A program made the translations under genes and the position numbers. Shown here one piece after another: positions 19,562 to 28,736 of a DNA stretch of 64,000 nt. Within the stretch, counting starts at the first letter, position 1. Each line of letters starts with the position of its first letter. The notes below the pieces were generated by a model, which was not told the DNA's origin, did no database searches, and saw only the letters and a list, made by a program, of their open reading frames with translations. This stretch comes from Acinetobacter portensis (lineage in GTDB: Bacteria; Pseudomonadota; Gammaproteobacteria; Pseudomonadales; Moraxellaceae): the NCBI RefSeq assembly GCF_023158935.1, contig NZ_CP096120.1, positions 2,294,001-2,358,000 on the forward strand, in the 5' to 3' direction.

Positions 19562-20479
19562 TTAATGTAATGCTTTTAAAAGCTCACCTGCACCCAATGC
19601 AAGTAATTCTTGAGCCAATTGAACCCCTAGCTTTTCAGCATCTTCAGGCTGACCTTTTAAATTCACTTGAAGTAAGGTTTCACCATCTACGCTACCTACA
19701 CGACCCTCAATGGTTAATTGACCATCTTGTAATGTCGCATAGCCTGCAATTGGAACTTGGCAACCACCTTCTAAATATGCATTAAATGCACGTTCTGAAC
19801 GTACACAAACATTCGATTCTTCATGCATTAATGGCAAAATTAAATCTAAGACTGCTTGATCATCTTCACGACATTCCAGACCTAATGCACCCTGTCCAAC
19901 GGCTGGTAAACTCACAACTGGATCAAGCGTATGGCGAATTCGATCTGCCAACTCCAAACGCTTTAAACCTGCACTTGCAAGAATAATTGCATCATAATTG
20001 CCCGCATCTAATTTAGATAAACGTGTACCTACGTTGCCACGTAAATCAATAATTTCTAAATCTGGACGTGCTTTTAAAATTTGGCATTTACGACGCAAGC
20101 TAGATGTTCCAACTTTTGCACCTTGCGGTAAATCATCAAAGCTTGCATAAGCATTTGAAACAAAAGCATCTAGAGGATCTTCACGTTCACAAATCACTGC
20201 AAGTGTTAAACCTTCAGGCAATGCCATTGGAACATCTTTCATTGAATGTACAGCAAGGTCTGCTCGACCATCTAATAATGCAGCTTCTAATTCTTTTACA
20301 AATAAACCTTTACCACCAATTTTTGCCAGTGGCGTATCTAAAATTTTGTCACCTTGCGTAACGAAAGTTACAAGCTCAACGGTTAAATCTGCATGTAACG
20401 CCTCTAAACGCGCACGAATATGTTCTGCTTGCCATAAAGCAAGTGGGCTTTGTCGAGTTGCAATTTTAAGGGTTTTCAT
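19562..20479 (-). CDS. hemC: porphobilinogen deaminase (hydroxymethylbilane synthase)
   Basis: Condenses four porphobilinogens into hydroxymethylbilane using a dipyrromethane cofactor. 305 residues. N-terminal [17 protein letters not shown], catalytic VHSMKDVP, and the cofactor-attachment Cys in [13 protein letters not shown]. First gene of the heme operon, following algR by 108 nt as in Pseudomonas. Confidence 0.98.
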   Translation of the reverse strand: MKTLKIATRQSPLALWQAEHIRARLEALHADLTVELVTFVTQGDKILDTPLAKIGGKGLFVKELEAALLDGRADLAVHSMKDVPMALPEGLTLAVICEREDPLDAFVSNAYASFDDLPQGAKVGTSSLRRKCQILKARPDLEIIDLRGNVGTRLSKLDAGNYDAIILASAGLKRLELADRIRHTLDPVVSLPAVGQGALGLECREDDQAVLDLILPLMHEESNVCVRSERAFNAYLEGGCQVPIAGYATLQDGQLTIEGRVGSVDGETLLQVNLKGQPEDAEKLGVQLAQELLALGAGELLKALH

Positions 20480-20587
20480 TATGCCAGCTTAAATAAATGA
20501 TTGAGTATGCATGTAAACTTAACTTGAAATCTTAAAAATGCAAGTAAATTGAACTTTTGCTTGTGTCAAAATTTATATTTAAGCCAA

Positions 20588-21328
20588 TTAAATTTTTTGT
20601 AGACGCTCTCTTAGAAGCGGTAAATGTCGACGACTTACGGATAATTTTTCTTCCAAGCCATGACATCTCACTTGATATTGCCCTGAACTCACAAGCTCTA
20701 AACCGCTTAAAAAACTAACAGAAACCAAGGCATTACGATGAATTCGAATAAATTCATCGCCAAACTCTTGCTCTAAATCCTTCAAAGTTTCATCAATAAG
20801 AACACTGCCATTCTTATGACGAACGGTGACATACTTTTGATCTGCTAGAAAATAATAAATATTTTCCACAGGAATAAGCTCTACACCTCGAAAGGTCTTC
20901 GCCACGATTTGTGTGCGCTGATTATTTAATTCTTCCATATTTTCTTTTTGTTTTATGTTACTCAGCTGAGCTTGAGTAAGCTTGGTTAATTGATCTAACA
21001 CCAGTTGTAAATCTTGTTTTAGCACAGGTTTGAGCAAATATCCATCTGCTTGAGATTTAAAAGCATTTAGTGCGTATCCATCATATGCCGTACAAAAAAC
21101 AATCGCAGGCATTAAACCCAATTCACGCAAACGCTTTGCACAGGTTAAGCCATCCATTTCTGGCATTTGAATATCAAGTAAAATAACGTCTGGAGAGTAA
21201 ATTTGTGTAAGTTCAATGGCTTCTTGACCATGTGATGCAGTCGCAACAACTTTATGTCCAAGCTGCTCAACTAATTTTGATAATCTTTGTACTGCTAAAG
21301 ATTCATCATCACAAATCAATATATCCAT
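20588..21328 (-). CDS. algR: LytTR-type response regulator (AlgR-like)
   Basis: 246 residues. The receiver domain has the acidic pair in ILICDDES and phospho-acceptor Asp in VILLDIQMPEMDG, with Lys in GYLLKPVLK. The C-terminal LytTR DNA-binding domain contains ENIYYFLADQKYVTVRH and EFIRIHRNALV. Placement between a LytS-type kinase and hemC matches Pseudomonas aeruginosa algZ-algR-hemC, where AlgR controls twitching motility and other surface traits. The orthology call rests on this synteny. Confidence 0.85.
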   Translation of the reverse strand: MDILICDDESLAVQRLSKLVEQLGHKVVATASHGQEAIELTQIYSPDVILLDIQMPEMDGLTCAKRLRELGLMPAIVFCTAYDGYALNAFKSQADGYLLKPVLKQDLQLVLDQLTKLTQAQLSNIKQKENMEELNNQRTQIVAKTFRGVELIPVENIYYFLADQKYVTVRHKNGSVLIDETLKDLEQEFGDEFIRIHRNALVSVSFLSGLELVSSGQYQVRCHGLEEKLSVSRRHLPLLRERLQKI

Positions 21329-21378
21329 ACATTCATCTACCCAATTAATTTTCCAAAATTTAAGAAACCTGAAACGTA

Positions 21379-22494
21379 TTATTTGTATCTGTACTGAACC
21401 ACTGTTGTGTATATTTGATTGCTTGAAAATGTTCTAAATGTCACAGAACTTCCATAATAGGCTTGCAAGCGCTGTTTAATATTTTTTATTGCTATCCCAT
21501 GACTTTGACACTGTGCAACATCATTAATTATAAAGGGATTTGTCACCACTATATTGACATGATTATCTAAAACTTCAACCAATATACTAATGGTGCTTTT
21601 GGCTAAAATTTTCTCTACACCATGAAAAATACTATTTTCAAGTAGTGGCTGTAAAGTAAGCAGAGGAATTTGTGTTTGATTGAAAAGCTGCTTATTTTCA
21701 AATTTCCAATCTACATTTAAGCGATCACCCAAGCGAATTTGTTCTATTTCTAAGTATTTTTGGCAAAGTTCAATTTCATCGGCCAAACTTACAAGCTTGA
21801 GTTCTTGCAAGCTTGCACGAAATAATCGAGATAAATTTAAAAGCATTTGCTCTGCTTTATCTGGATCTATCGCAATTAAACTAATAACGTTGTTTAAACT
21901 ATTAAATAAAAAGTGAGGATGTATCCGTGCTTGTAAGGCATCAACCCTTGAACGTAACTCACTATTTTGCTGTTGCACCCACTGTTCACGCACATATAAG
22001 TATCTAAAGCAAAATGCGCCAAGCAATATGCCATAACCCAAGTGCAATCCAATATTATTGAATAATGCATTCAAGCTTAAATTTTCTAAGCCAAGGTTTT
22101 CACCTAAATGTATAAAGAAATTAAGCCCAACACTTGTTGAAAAAATAATCAATTGCAACAACAAAAAACCCATAACAAATGATTGTGCCAAATGCACTTT
22201 TATAAGCGTTTTCTGAAAGTATTCAACCAAAGTCACAAAGCACAAAAGTACCCAATCTATATAAAGCACATATTGAATAAAACGCTCAAAGCTTAGCCCT
22301 GACCATCCCTGCGCTTCTGCCAAGACCAAAACCAATGCCAATAAAACACTGCCAATAAATAATTCAATTAAATATTGCCAACGACCTATTTTCGTTAAAA
22401 AATAGATTGAATGATTTTCCCCCTGCATATGTGCAAAAGTTTGATCGACTTGTTTTTCGGTAACTGTTTCCGAATTTGCTATACTACTTTGCAT
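21379..22494 (-). CDS. algZ: LytS-type sensor histidine kinase (AlgZ/FimS-like)
   Basis: 371 residues from the ATG at 22492-22494 (MQSSIANSETVTEKQ); the open frame extends 13 codons upstream into the divergent argH start, so the exact start is uncertain. Several membrane helices span residues ~45-185. The His-kinase domain begins with IHPHFLFNSLNNVISL, carrying the phospho-accepting His, and TLQPLLENSIFHGVEK provides an N-box of the ATPase domain. The gene is paired with the AlgR-like regulator 50 nt downstream. Confidence 0.85.
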   Translation of the reverse strand: MQSSIANSETVTEKQVDQTFAHMQGENHSIYFLTKIGRWQYLIELFIGSVLLALVLVLAEAQGWSGLSFERFIQYVLYIDWVLLCFVTLVEYFQKTLIKVHLAQSFVMGFLLLQLIIFSTSVGLNFFIHLGENLGLENLSLNALFNNIGLHLGYGILLGAFCFRYLYVREQWVQQQNSELRSRVDALQARIHPHFLFNSLNNVISLIAIDPDKAEQMLLNLSRLFRASLQELKLVSLADEIELCQKYLEIEQIRLGDRLNVDWKFENKQLFNQTQIPLLTLQPLLENSIFHGVEKILAKSTISILVEVLDNHVNIVVTNPFIINDVAQCQSHGIAIKNIKQRLQAYYGSSVTFRTFSSNQIYTTVVQYRYK

Positions 22495-22523
22495 ATTATC
22501 GCTTTTTATTCTATTGAGCCGAC

Positions 22524-23954
22524 ATGACCACATCTTCTAATTCCTCAAATCCGTCACAAACCCAAACATCGGGTATGTGGGGCGGTCGTTTCTCTGAAGC
22601 TACTGATGCATTTGTTGCTGAATTTACAGCATCTGTTCAATTTGACCAACGCTTTTATAAACAAGATATTGCAGGTTCTATTGCACATGCAACTATGCTT
22701 GCAAAAGTTGGCGTTTTAACTGAACAAGAACGTGATGACATTATTAATGGTTTAACCACTATTAAATCTGAAATTGAAGCGGGCAACTTTGAGTGGCGCA
22801 TCGATTTAGAAGATGTTCACATGAACATTGAATCTCGTTTAACTCAGCGTATCGGTATTACGGGTAAGAAACTACATACAGGTCGTAGCCGTAATGACCA
22901 AGTTGCAACTGACATCCGTTTATATGTACGTGATGAAATTGATGCGATTTTACAATTACTTGAAAAATTGCAAAAAGGTATTTTGAGCTTAGCGGCTAAA
23001 AACACCAATACAATTATGCCTGGTTTTACGCATCTTCAAACTGCACAGCCTGTGACTTTTGGTCATCATTTAATGGCTTGGTTTGAAATGTTAGTACGTG
23101 ACTCTGAACGTTTAATTGACTGCCGTAAACGTGTAAACCGCTTACCGCTTGGTTCTGCTGCGCTTGCAGGTACAACCTACCCAATCGAACGTGAATACAC
23201 TGCTGAACTTTTAGGTTTTGAAGCTGTTTGTGAAAACTCACTTGATGCAGTTTCTGACCGTGATTTTGGTATTGAATTCAATGCTGCGGCATCTTTAATT
23301 ATGATGCATTTATCACGCATGTCTGAAGAAATGATTCTTTGGACTTCGGCTCAGTTCAAATTTGTGAACATTCCTGATCGTTTCTGCACTGGCTCATCAA
23401 TCATGCCACAAAAGAAAAATCCAGATGTTCCTGAATTAATTCGTGGTAAAACTGGTCGTGTTTATGGTGACTTAATGAGCTTATTAACGCTTATGAAAGG
23501 TCAACCATTGGCTTACAACAAAGACAACCAAGAAGATAAAGAACCATTATTCGATGCAATTGATACGGTTCGTGGTTCTCTTATGGCATTTGCCGACATG
23601 ATTCCTGCATTGGTTCCAAACATTGAAATCATGCGTGAAGCTGCGCTTCGTGGTTTCTCTACAGCAACAGACCTTGCTGACTACTTAGTAAAAAATGGCG
23701 TTGCTTTCCGTGATGCTCATGAAATTGTAGGTAAAGCTGTTGCACTTGGTGTTCAAGAAGGCAAAGATTTGTCTGAATTAACTTTAGAGCAACTTCAACA
23801 GTTCTCTGATTTAATTCAAGCAGATGTGTTTGAAAAAGCTTTAACACTTGAAGCATCAGTAAATGCACGTAACCACATTGGCGGTACAGCACCTGCTCAA
23901 GTAGAAGCTGCTATTGCTCGTGCATATACTCGCTTAGAAAGCCTTTACGCTTAA
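22524..23954 (+). CDS. argH: argininosuccinate lyase
   Basis: Last step of arginine synthesis: argininosuccinate to arginine and fumarate. 476 residues with a polar Ser/Asn-rich N-terminal extension before [14 protein letters not shown]. Motifs include [13 protein letters not shown] and the fumarase-family signature [12 protein letters not shown]. Divergent from algZ with under 30 nt between likely starts, so promoters must overlap the coding ends. Confidence 0.98.
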   Translation: MTTSSNSSNPSQTQTSGMWGGRFSEATDAFVAEFTASVQFDQRFYKQDIAGSIAHATMLAKVGVLTEQERDDIINGLTTIKSEIEAGNFEWRIDLEDVHMNIESRLTQRIGITGKKLHTGRSRNDQVATDIRLYVRDEIDAILQLLEKLQKGILSLAAKNTNTIMPGFTHLQTAQPVTFGHHLMAWFEMLVRDSERLIDCRKRVNRLPLGSAALAGTTYPIEREYTAELLGFEAVCENSLDAVSDRDFGIEFNAAASLIMMHLSRMSEEMILWTSAQFKFVNIPDRFCTGSSIMPQKKNPDVPELIRGKTGRVYGDLMSLLTLMKGQPLAYNKDNQEDKEPLFDAIDTVRGSLMAFADMIPALVPNIEIMREAALRGFSTATDLADYLVKNGVAFRDAHEIVGKAVALGVQEGKDLSELTLEQLQQFSDLIQADVFEKALTLEASVNARNHIGGTAPAQVEAAIARAYTRLESLYA

Positions 23955-23981
23955 ATTTTACGTTTAATTCGGAGTATTGAT

Positions 23982-24251
23982 ATGTCTCGACAAGTATTTT
24001 GCCGTAAGTATCAACAAGAAATGGAAGCTTTAGATTTTGCACCTTTTCCAGGTGCAAAGGGTCAAGAATTATTTGACACGGTTTCTAAACAAGCTTGGCA
24101 AGAATGGTTGAAGCACCAAACGACACTTATTAACGAAAAGCGTTTAAATGTGTTTGAACCAGATGCTAAAAAATTTCTTGAAGAACAACGTGAAAAATTC
24201 TTCAGTAATGATGAAACTCTAGAAAAAGCTGAAGGTCTAAAGCCTGAGTAA
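23982..24251 (+). CDS. yggX: Fe(II) trafficking / oxidative damage protection protein
   Basis: 89 residues, whole family length. [17 protein letters not shown] near the N-terminus is the YggX signature with its single Cys; the basic-acidic helix-rich remainder is typical. YggX protects Fe-S proteins from oxidants. It starts 27 nt after argH (GGAG site present) and is probably cotranscribed. The 3' UTR contains stacked hairpins and a terminator. Confidence 0.96.
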   Translation: MSRQVFCRKYQQEMEALDFAPFPGAKGQELFDTVSKQAWQEWLKHQTTLINEKRLNVFEPDAKKFLEEQREKFFSNDETLEKAEGLKPE

Positions 24252-24303
24252 TTTTTAGAGCATCGCTCTAAAATTACGCAAGACAAACACCGAAGGTGTG
24301 CGT
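24249..24303 (+). repeat. stacked hairpins in the yggX 3' UTR
   Basis: The first hairpin, AATTTTTAGAGC-atc-GCTCTAAAATT, starts at the yggX stop; it is nearly perfect with a 3-nt loop. The second is nested: outer arms ACGCA / TGCGT, inner stem ACACC-gaa-GGTGT (24276-24303). Neither is followed by a U-tract; the true terminator is 20 nt further on. Confidence 0.55.
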
Positions 24304-24320
24304 AGGCTTTAATCTGAAAA

Positions 24321-24347
24321 GAATCTCCAAATTTGGGGATTCTTTTT
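24321..24347 (+). terminator. terminator of the argH-yggX transcript
   Basis: GAATCTCC-(5 nt)-GGGGATTC with one G-U pair, followed by TTTTTATT, 70 nt after the yggX stop. Confidence 0.8.
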
Positions 24348-24589
24348 ATTAACTTATTAAGGCATAAGAAAAATGGATAAAAATCACACTAATCTTAGAA
24401 CCAAAGAAAAGTCTTTAAATATTTATACCACCTAGAAATTAACGTATATTTTTAACTTAGATAAACAATAAATCCATAAAAATAATATGTGTTTATTCTG
24501 TAATAATCAGCAACTTTTATTTATAAAACATTACATTAGAATACAATAAACCACATGATTTAATCTTAGTCCTTTCCTATAATAAATCA

Positions 24590-24667
24590 TATAGACGGTA
24601 TCTATCTCCATTGATACTGTACTAATTTTAGTCTCAGACTTCCCCCAAAGTCTGGGATTTTTTTTAT
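24590..24667 (+). ncRNA. candidate small RNA with two hairpins and intrinsic terminator
   Basis: In the 490-nt stretch between yggX and phoU, a perfect -10 box TATAAT (24578-24583) is followed by ~78 nt forming two hairpins. Stem 1 is ACGGTATC / GATACTGT with the 10-nt loop TATCTCCATT. Stem 2 spans 24632-24657 (core CAGACTT / AAGTCTG, extended by two pairs and one G-U) with loop CCCCCA, followed by eight T. No gene on this strand would use this terminator, since the yggX transcript already ends at 24347. The CU-rich loops could pair with Shine-Dalgarno sequences. The -35 region is weak. The rest of the stretch (24350-24575) is AT-rich with no coding frame I trust. Confidence 0.55.
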
Positions 24668-24685
24668 TCTTTTTTTAGTCATTAT

Positions 24686-24713
24686 AAAAAAGCCTCTAAA
24701 TAACTAGAGGCCT
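24686..24713 (-). terminator. terminator of phoU
   Basis: Minus strand GCCTCTA-gttatt-TAGAGGC followed by TTTTTT, 28 nt after the phoU stop; convergent with the candidate sRNA terminator. Confidence 0.85.
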
Positions 24714-24741
24714 TAAAAGTGTACTTGGTAATTTTTTAGAA

Positions 24742-25464
24742 TTACTTTTCCTGTACTTTTTCTTCAATTTCTTTAACGTCTGTATGACGCACATCTAAAC
24801 CTTTTACCATATAAATCACTTGCTCAGAAATATTTCGTGCATGGTCGCCAATACGCTCTAAAGAACGTAATACCCACATAACGTTCATTACACGTGAAAT
24901 ATGACGTGGATCTTCCATCATATAGGTCATTAATGTACGCATTGCAGATTGGTATTCACGGTCAATATCACCATCTGCCAATAACACACGTAATGCTTGG
25001 TCTACATCTAAACGTGCAAAAGCATCTAGTGCATCATGAATCATAATGCGGACTTGATTACCAATATGGCGCGTTTCCATGTAACCACGTGGCGAACCAC
25101 CTTCCTCACATAAATTTTGCGCAATACGTGCAATTTTTGCTGCTTCATCACCAATACGCTCTAAGTCTGTATTGGCTTTAGACATTGCAATTACCATACG
25201 CAAATCAATTGCAGCAGGATGGCGTCTAGCTAAAATTAAAGTTAATGCTTCATCAATTTCCGTTTCATATCGATTCACGACATTGTCTTGAAATTGCGTT
25301 TCAATTGCTAAGCTAGCATCTGTATCAAGTAATGCACGAATTGCACTTGCGACCTGTTGTTCAACTAAGCCGCCCATCGTCATAAATTTTGTATTTACAT
25401 CTCTTAATTCTTCGTTAAATTGAGAAGAAATATGATGATTCAGCACAGGATTGGTTGGACTCAA
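24742..25464 (-). CDS. phoU: phosphate signalling protein PhoU
   Basis: Negative regulator linking the PstSCAB transporter to the PhoR/PhoB system. 240 residues, two PhoU three-helix bundles: first around FMTMGGLVEQQVASAIRALL and MSKANTDLERIGDEAAKIAR, second around LMTYMMEDPRHISR and VLRSLERIGDHARNISE. These paired E/R..GD motifs are the family's metal-binding signature. The start is TTG at 25462-25464 with GGAG upstream. No pst genes are adjacent, unlike in enterobacteria. Confidence 0.96.
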   Translation of the reverse strand: MSPTNPVLNHHISSQFNEELRDVNTKFMTMGGLVEQQVASAIRALLDTDASLAIETQFQDNVVNRYETEIDEALTLILARRHPAAIDLRMVIAMSKANTDLERIGDEAAKIARIAQNLCEEGGSPRGYMETRHIGNQVRIMIHDALDAFARLDVDQALRVLLADGDIDREYQSAMRTLMTYMMEDPRHISRVMNVMWVLRSLERIGDHARNISEQVIYMVKGLDVRHTDVKEIEEKVQEK

Positions 25465-25590
25465 GGAATATACTCCACGACAACAGACTTATAAATTTAT
25501 AATGAACAATATTAAAGCACATCAATGATGAACTTTTTATGACAAAGCACATCATCTTTTAGACTTATTTAAATTGCCTAAATTTCAAAA

Positions 25591-26934
25591 TTATTTGGCA
25601 ATCAACCAAGCATTCATTTCTTTCAGCACTTGCTCATTTAACTGACCTATAGATGCTTTAAGCCTTAAGACATTTACCACATAATCATACTTTGCATTTA
25701 AATAATCTTGCTTTGTCGAAAATGCATTTCGCTGTGCCAAAAGTACATCAACCATGGTTTTTAAGCCTTCGTTATATTGTGCTTTCGATGCTTTTGACAC
25801 AATTTCTGAAGATTCCATTGCCGCTTTTCTTGCTTCAAGTTTCGCTTGGTCAGTTTCAACTTGTAGATACGATTTTTTAACATCCGTATTGGCTTTTAAA
25901 ATGGCTGCATCTAATTGAGCCTGTGCTTTTTTTGCATTTACTGCTGCTTTTTGCACATTCTTTTTGACACGTCCACCGCTAAAAATATTCCAGTTTACTT
26001 CTACGCCAATCTGATCAAATTCACCATTTTGAGACATTAAACTTTCTGGACTTTGCTTGTTATATCCATAAGTTCCGACTGCTTCAATTTGAGGATACTT
26101 TGCAGCGCGCTCAACACGCACACCATCTTCGGCATATTGATATTGCAAACGTGCTTGTTGCACATTTAAATTTTGACGTTGTGCTAAGTCTGTCCAATCT
26201 TGAAGCTTTTCAGGAATCGGTTTTTGAAACTTAAAATCATCTCGAAGAACAGCTAAATTTTCACGATACGGCCCAATCAGTTGTGACAATTGTTCTTGCG
26301 CTAAAACCAATTGAACATGCGTTGAAATTCGATTTGCACGTGCATTTTGATATTGAGCATTTGCTTCACTCACATCACTTTTTGCAACCAATCCTTCTTT
26401 TAGTTTGGCATTCATCATATTGAGTTGTTCAAGCAAAGCTTTTTCTTCTTGTAAATATGCGGCTGTTAAAGCTTGCTGTCTAAGCACATTAAAATAAGAT
26501 TCAGACACATTTAAAATATGATCTTGCCGCTGAACTTTTAACGTTACTTCACTTAAATTTACCGAGGTTTTAACCTGTTTCAGCCCTTCCCAAGCATCCC
26601 ATCTAAACAATGGTTGTCTTGCTGTAATTGAGGCTTGTCGGGTAGTTGAAGATGATGACATCAAATTATCTGAATTTACTTCGGGTGCGCCAGGTATAGA
26701 AATGCTATTCATATCCTGACTTTTTCTTGTGATATTTCCAGCTAAAGTAACAGTTGGGAGTAAGTTCCCTTTTGCTAAACCTAAATTCAGTTGATCTGCT
26801 TCATATTGAAGAGCATTTGCTTGCCAATTTGGATCTGAATTTTTAGCACGATCGTAAGCACTTACCAAATCTAAAGCATTTACCCACGGGCTTATGACAG
26901 CAAGAGATAAAAAGCATAAAAAGTTTTTCTTCAT
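25591..26934 (-). CDS. tolC: TolC-family outer membrane efflux/secretion channel
   Basis: 447 residues. The signal peptide MKKNFLCFLSLAVISPWVNA is followed by LDLVSAYDRAKNSDPNW, the usual beginning of mature TolC. Two OEP repeats are visible, with long coiled helices around the middle and C-terminus (VNAKKAQAQLDAAILKANTD). TolC-type proteins trimerise into a channel spanning outer membrane and periplasm, used by efflux pumps and type I secretion. No pump genes are adjacent, so it is probably a shared channel. Confidence 0.9.
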   Translation of the reverse strand: MKKNFLCFLSLAVISPWVNALDLVSAYDRAKNSDPNWQANALQYEADQLNLGLAKGNLLPTVTLAGNITRKSQDMNSISIPGAPEVNSDNLMSSSSTTRQASITARQPLFRWDAWEGLKQVKTSVNLSEVTLKVQRQDHILNVSESYFNVLRQQALTAAYLQEEKALLEQLNMMNAKLKEGLVAKSDVSEANAQYQNARANRISTHVQLVLAQEQLSQLIGPYRENLAVLRDDFKFQKPIPEKLQDWTDLAQRQNLNVQQARLQYQYAEDGVRVERAAKYPQIEAVGTYGYNKQSPESLMSQNGEFDQIGVEVNWNIFSGGRVKKNVQKAAVNAKKAQAQLDAAILKANTDVKKSYLQVETDQAKLEARKAAMESSEIVSKASKAQYNEGLKTMVDVLLAQRNAFSTKQDYLNAKYDYVVNVLRLKASIGQLNEQVLKEMNAWLIAK

Positions 26935-27606
26935 TGTATTGTTTAAACCCTTACGAAATTTAGTCTAGTTGCCAATAACATCTTGTATTCAATCAATAAC
27001 ATCACAATTTTGAAAGCTTAAACATCCTTTTTATGTATATTTTTCATTTATTTTCAAATCTAGACAGGCTTTCACACTCAATTACTACAGCAACAACATT
27101 TGTTACATTCACATGCACATACTTACCAAACCAACTCATAAATCCACAATCATTCTTCATGTTTCAAAGCTAAGATTGTTTCAGTTAGTTTTATATTCTT
27201 TATGCAAGAGTTATAGTGAAATATAAAGTTTTTTACATCGCAATTATTTTAAGTACTTTGGGCTTTATGCTTAGTTTAGTTGCATGTCAAAAATCTGCTC
27301 CTCCGCCTATAAGTGCCGAAGAAAAACACGAGGCTCCTGTACAACTAGACTTGACCCATTTATGTGAAAATTTAAGTAAAGAAATGCAAGAGGTTGATAA
27401 TACACGTACAACTTTTGCACTTGAACAAATCAATCACGATTTAAAAATTTGTATTCCATTGGTCGATCTAAAACAACAAATGCACTTAATGCATTTAAGC
27501 AACCAAATGTACAATAATTTTTTAACCGTTAAACGCTGATGTGGTTCCGTTAATTAGACCACTCAATCTAGTTTTATAAGTGATAAATCCGCTCTAAATA
27601 TTTAAA

Positions 27607-28434
27607 TTATGCTGCCATTACTTTTGGTAAATGTCGATCATAAAATTCATTTGGTGTTGCCTTATTCAAGCTTGAATGAGGACGTATCGTGTTATAAAAA
27701 TCCAAATATTCAGCAATTGATTGTTTTGCTTGTTTAACCGTATCGTAAGCCTTCAAATAGACTTCCTCATGCTTCACACTGCGCCATAAACGCTCAATCA
27801 TTACATTATCCATCCATCGTCCTTTCCCATCCATACTGATACGGATATTTCGCAATTTTAACTCATTCAAAAATGCCTCGCTTGTGAATTGACTGCCTTG
27901 GTCTGTATTAAACACCTCTGGACAACCATATTTCACAATTGCTTCTTGCAACGCATCTATGCAAAAGTCTGTTTCCATACTGATCGATACACGATGAGCC
28001 AGTACTTTACGACTATGCCAATCTATAATTGCACACAGATAGACAAAGCCTTTAGCCATAGGAATGTACGTGATATCTGTACACCAGACTTGATTAGAGT
28101 GATCGATGACCATGTTTTTCAACAGATATGGGAAAATACGGTGTGCAAGATTAGGCTTACTGGTATTGGGTTTTGGATACAAGGCATGTATTCCCATCAA
28201 GCGCATTAAACGTCGGACTTTACGCCGACCTATTTTATGTCCTTGACGCTGTAGCATATCTCTTATCATTCGACTGCCCATAAATGGGTAGTCGAGATGA
28301 ATTTCATCGATTAGACGCATCAAACTCAAATCAGTTGATGAAATCTCTTTGGGCTTGTAATACAACGTACTGCGATTGATTTGAATCAATTGCGATTGTT
28401 GTCGTACCGAAAGTTGATGGGTCTTATCGATCAT
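27607..28434 (-). CDS. IS3-family transposase OrfB (DDE integrase)
   Basis: 275 residues. An N-terminal HTH_21-type region (DEIHLDYPFMGSRMIRDMLQ) is followed by the rve integrase core, with DDE residues in VWCTDITYIPMAKG, VFNTDQGSQFTSEAF and MIERLWRSVKHEEVYL. The ATG overlaps the orfA stop in the -1 frame at an A6 run (28434-28439), as expected for programmed -1 frameshifting to make OrfAB. Confidence 0.95.
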   Translation of the reverse strand: MIDKTHQLSVRQQSQLIQINRSTLYYKPKEISSTDLSLMRLIDEIHLDYPFMGSRMIRDMLQRQGHKIGRRKVRRLMRLMGIHALYPKPNTSKPNLAHRIFPYLLKNMVIDHSNQVWCTDITYIPMAKGFVYLCAIIDWHSRKVLAHRVSISMETDFCIDALQEAIVKYGCPEVFNTDQGSQFTSEAFLNELKLRNIRISMDGKGRWMDNVMIERLWRSVKHEEVYLKAYDTVKQAKQSIAEYLDFYNTIRPHSSLNKATPNEFYDRHLPKVMAA

Positions 28435-28736
28435 TTTTTGCCGCTCAGCTGCCCTATTTTTCTGAGCGCACCTTCTAAAAAATCAATTTGCAATGCCTGA
28501 TGTCCTATCTTGGCATGTAGAGCTTTGAGGTCAATCTCAGGTTCTTGTTGTGCTGTTGGTCGTGAAAAAATATTGATTGATTGCTCAAGCAGTTGATTTT
28601 TCCAATCAATTATTTGGTTTTGATGTAAGTCGAATTGAGTAGAAAGTTCAGCGAGTGTGTGGTCGCCTTTAATTGCTGCGAGAGCAACTTTAACTTTAAA
28701 CTCTGCTGAATGATTACGACGTTTTCTTCGTGTCAT
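28431..28736 (-). CDS. IS3-family transposase OrfA (HTH protein)
   Basis: 101 residues from the ATG at 28734-28736 (MTRRKRRNHSAEFKVKVALA), preceded by GGAG; the frame opens six codons earlier at a TTG. It has a helix-turn-helix of the HTH_8 type (FKVKVALAAIKGDHTLAELS) followed by a leucine-zipper-like C-terminus. It ends GKK-TGA within the A6 frameshift site. Confidence 0.93.
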   Translation of the reverse strand: MTRRKRRNHSAEFKVKVALAAIKGDHTLAELSTQFDLHQNQIIDWKNQLLEQSINIFSRPTAQQEPEIDLKALHAKIGHQALQIDFLEGALRKIGQLSGKK

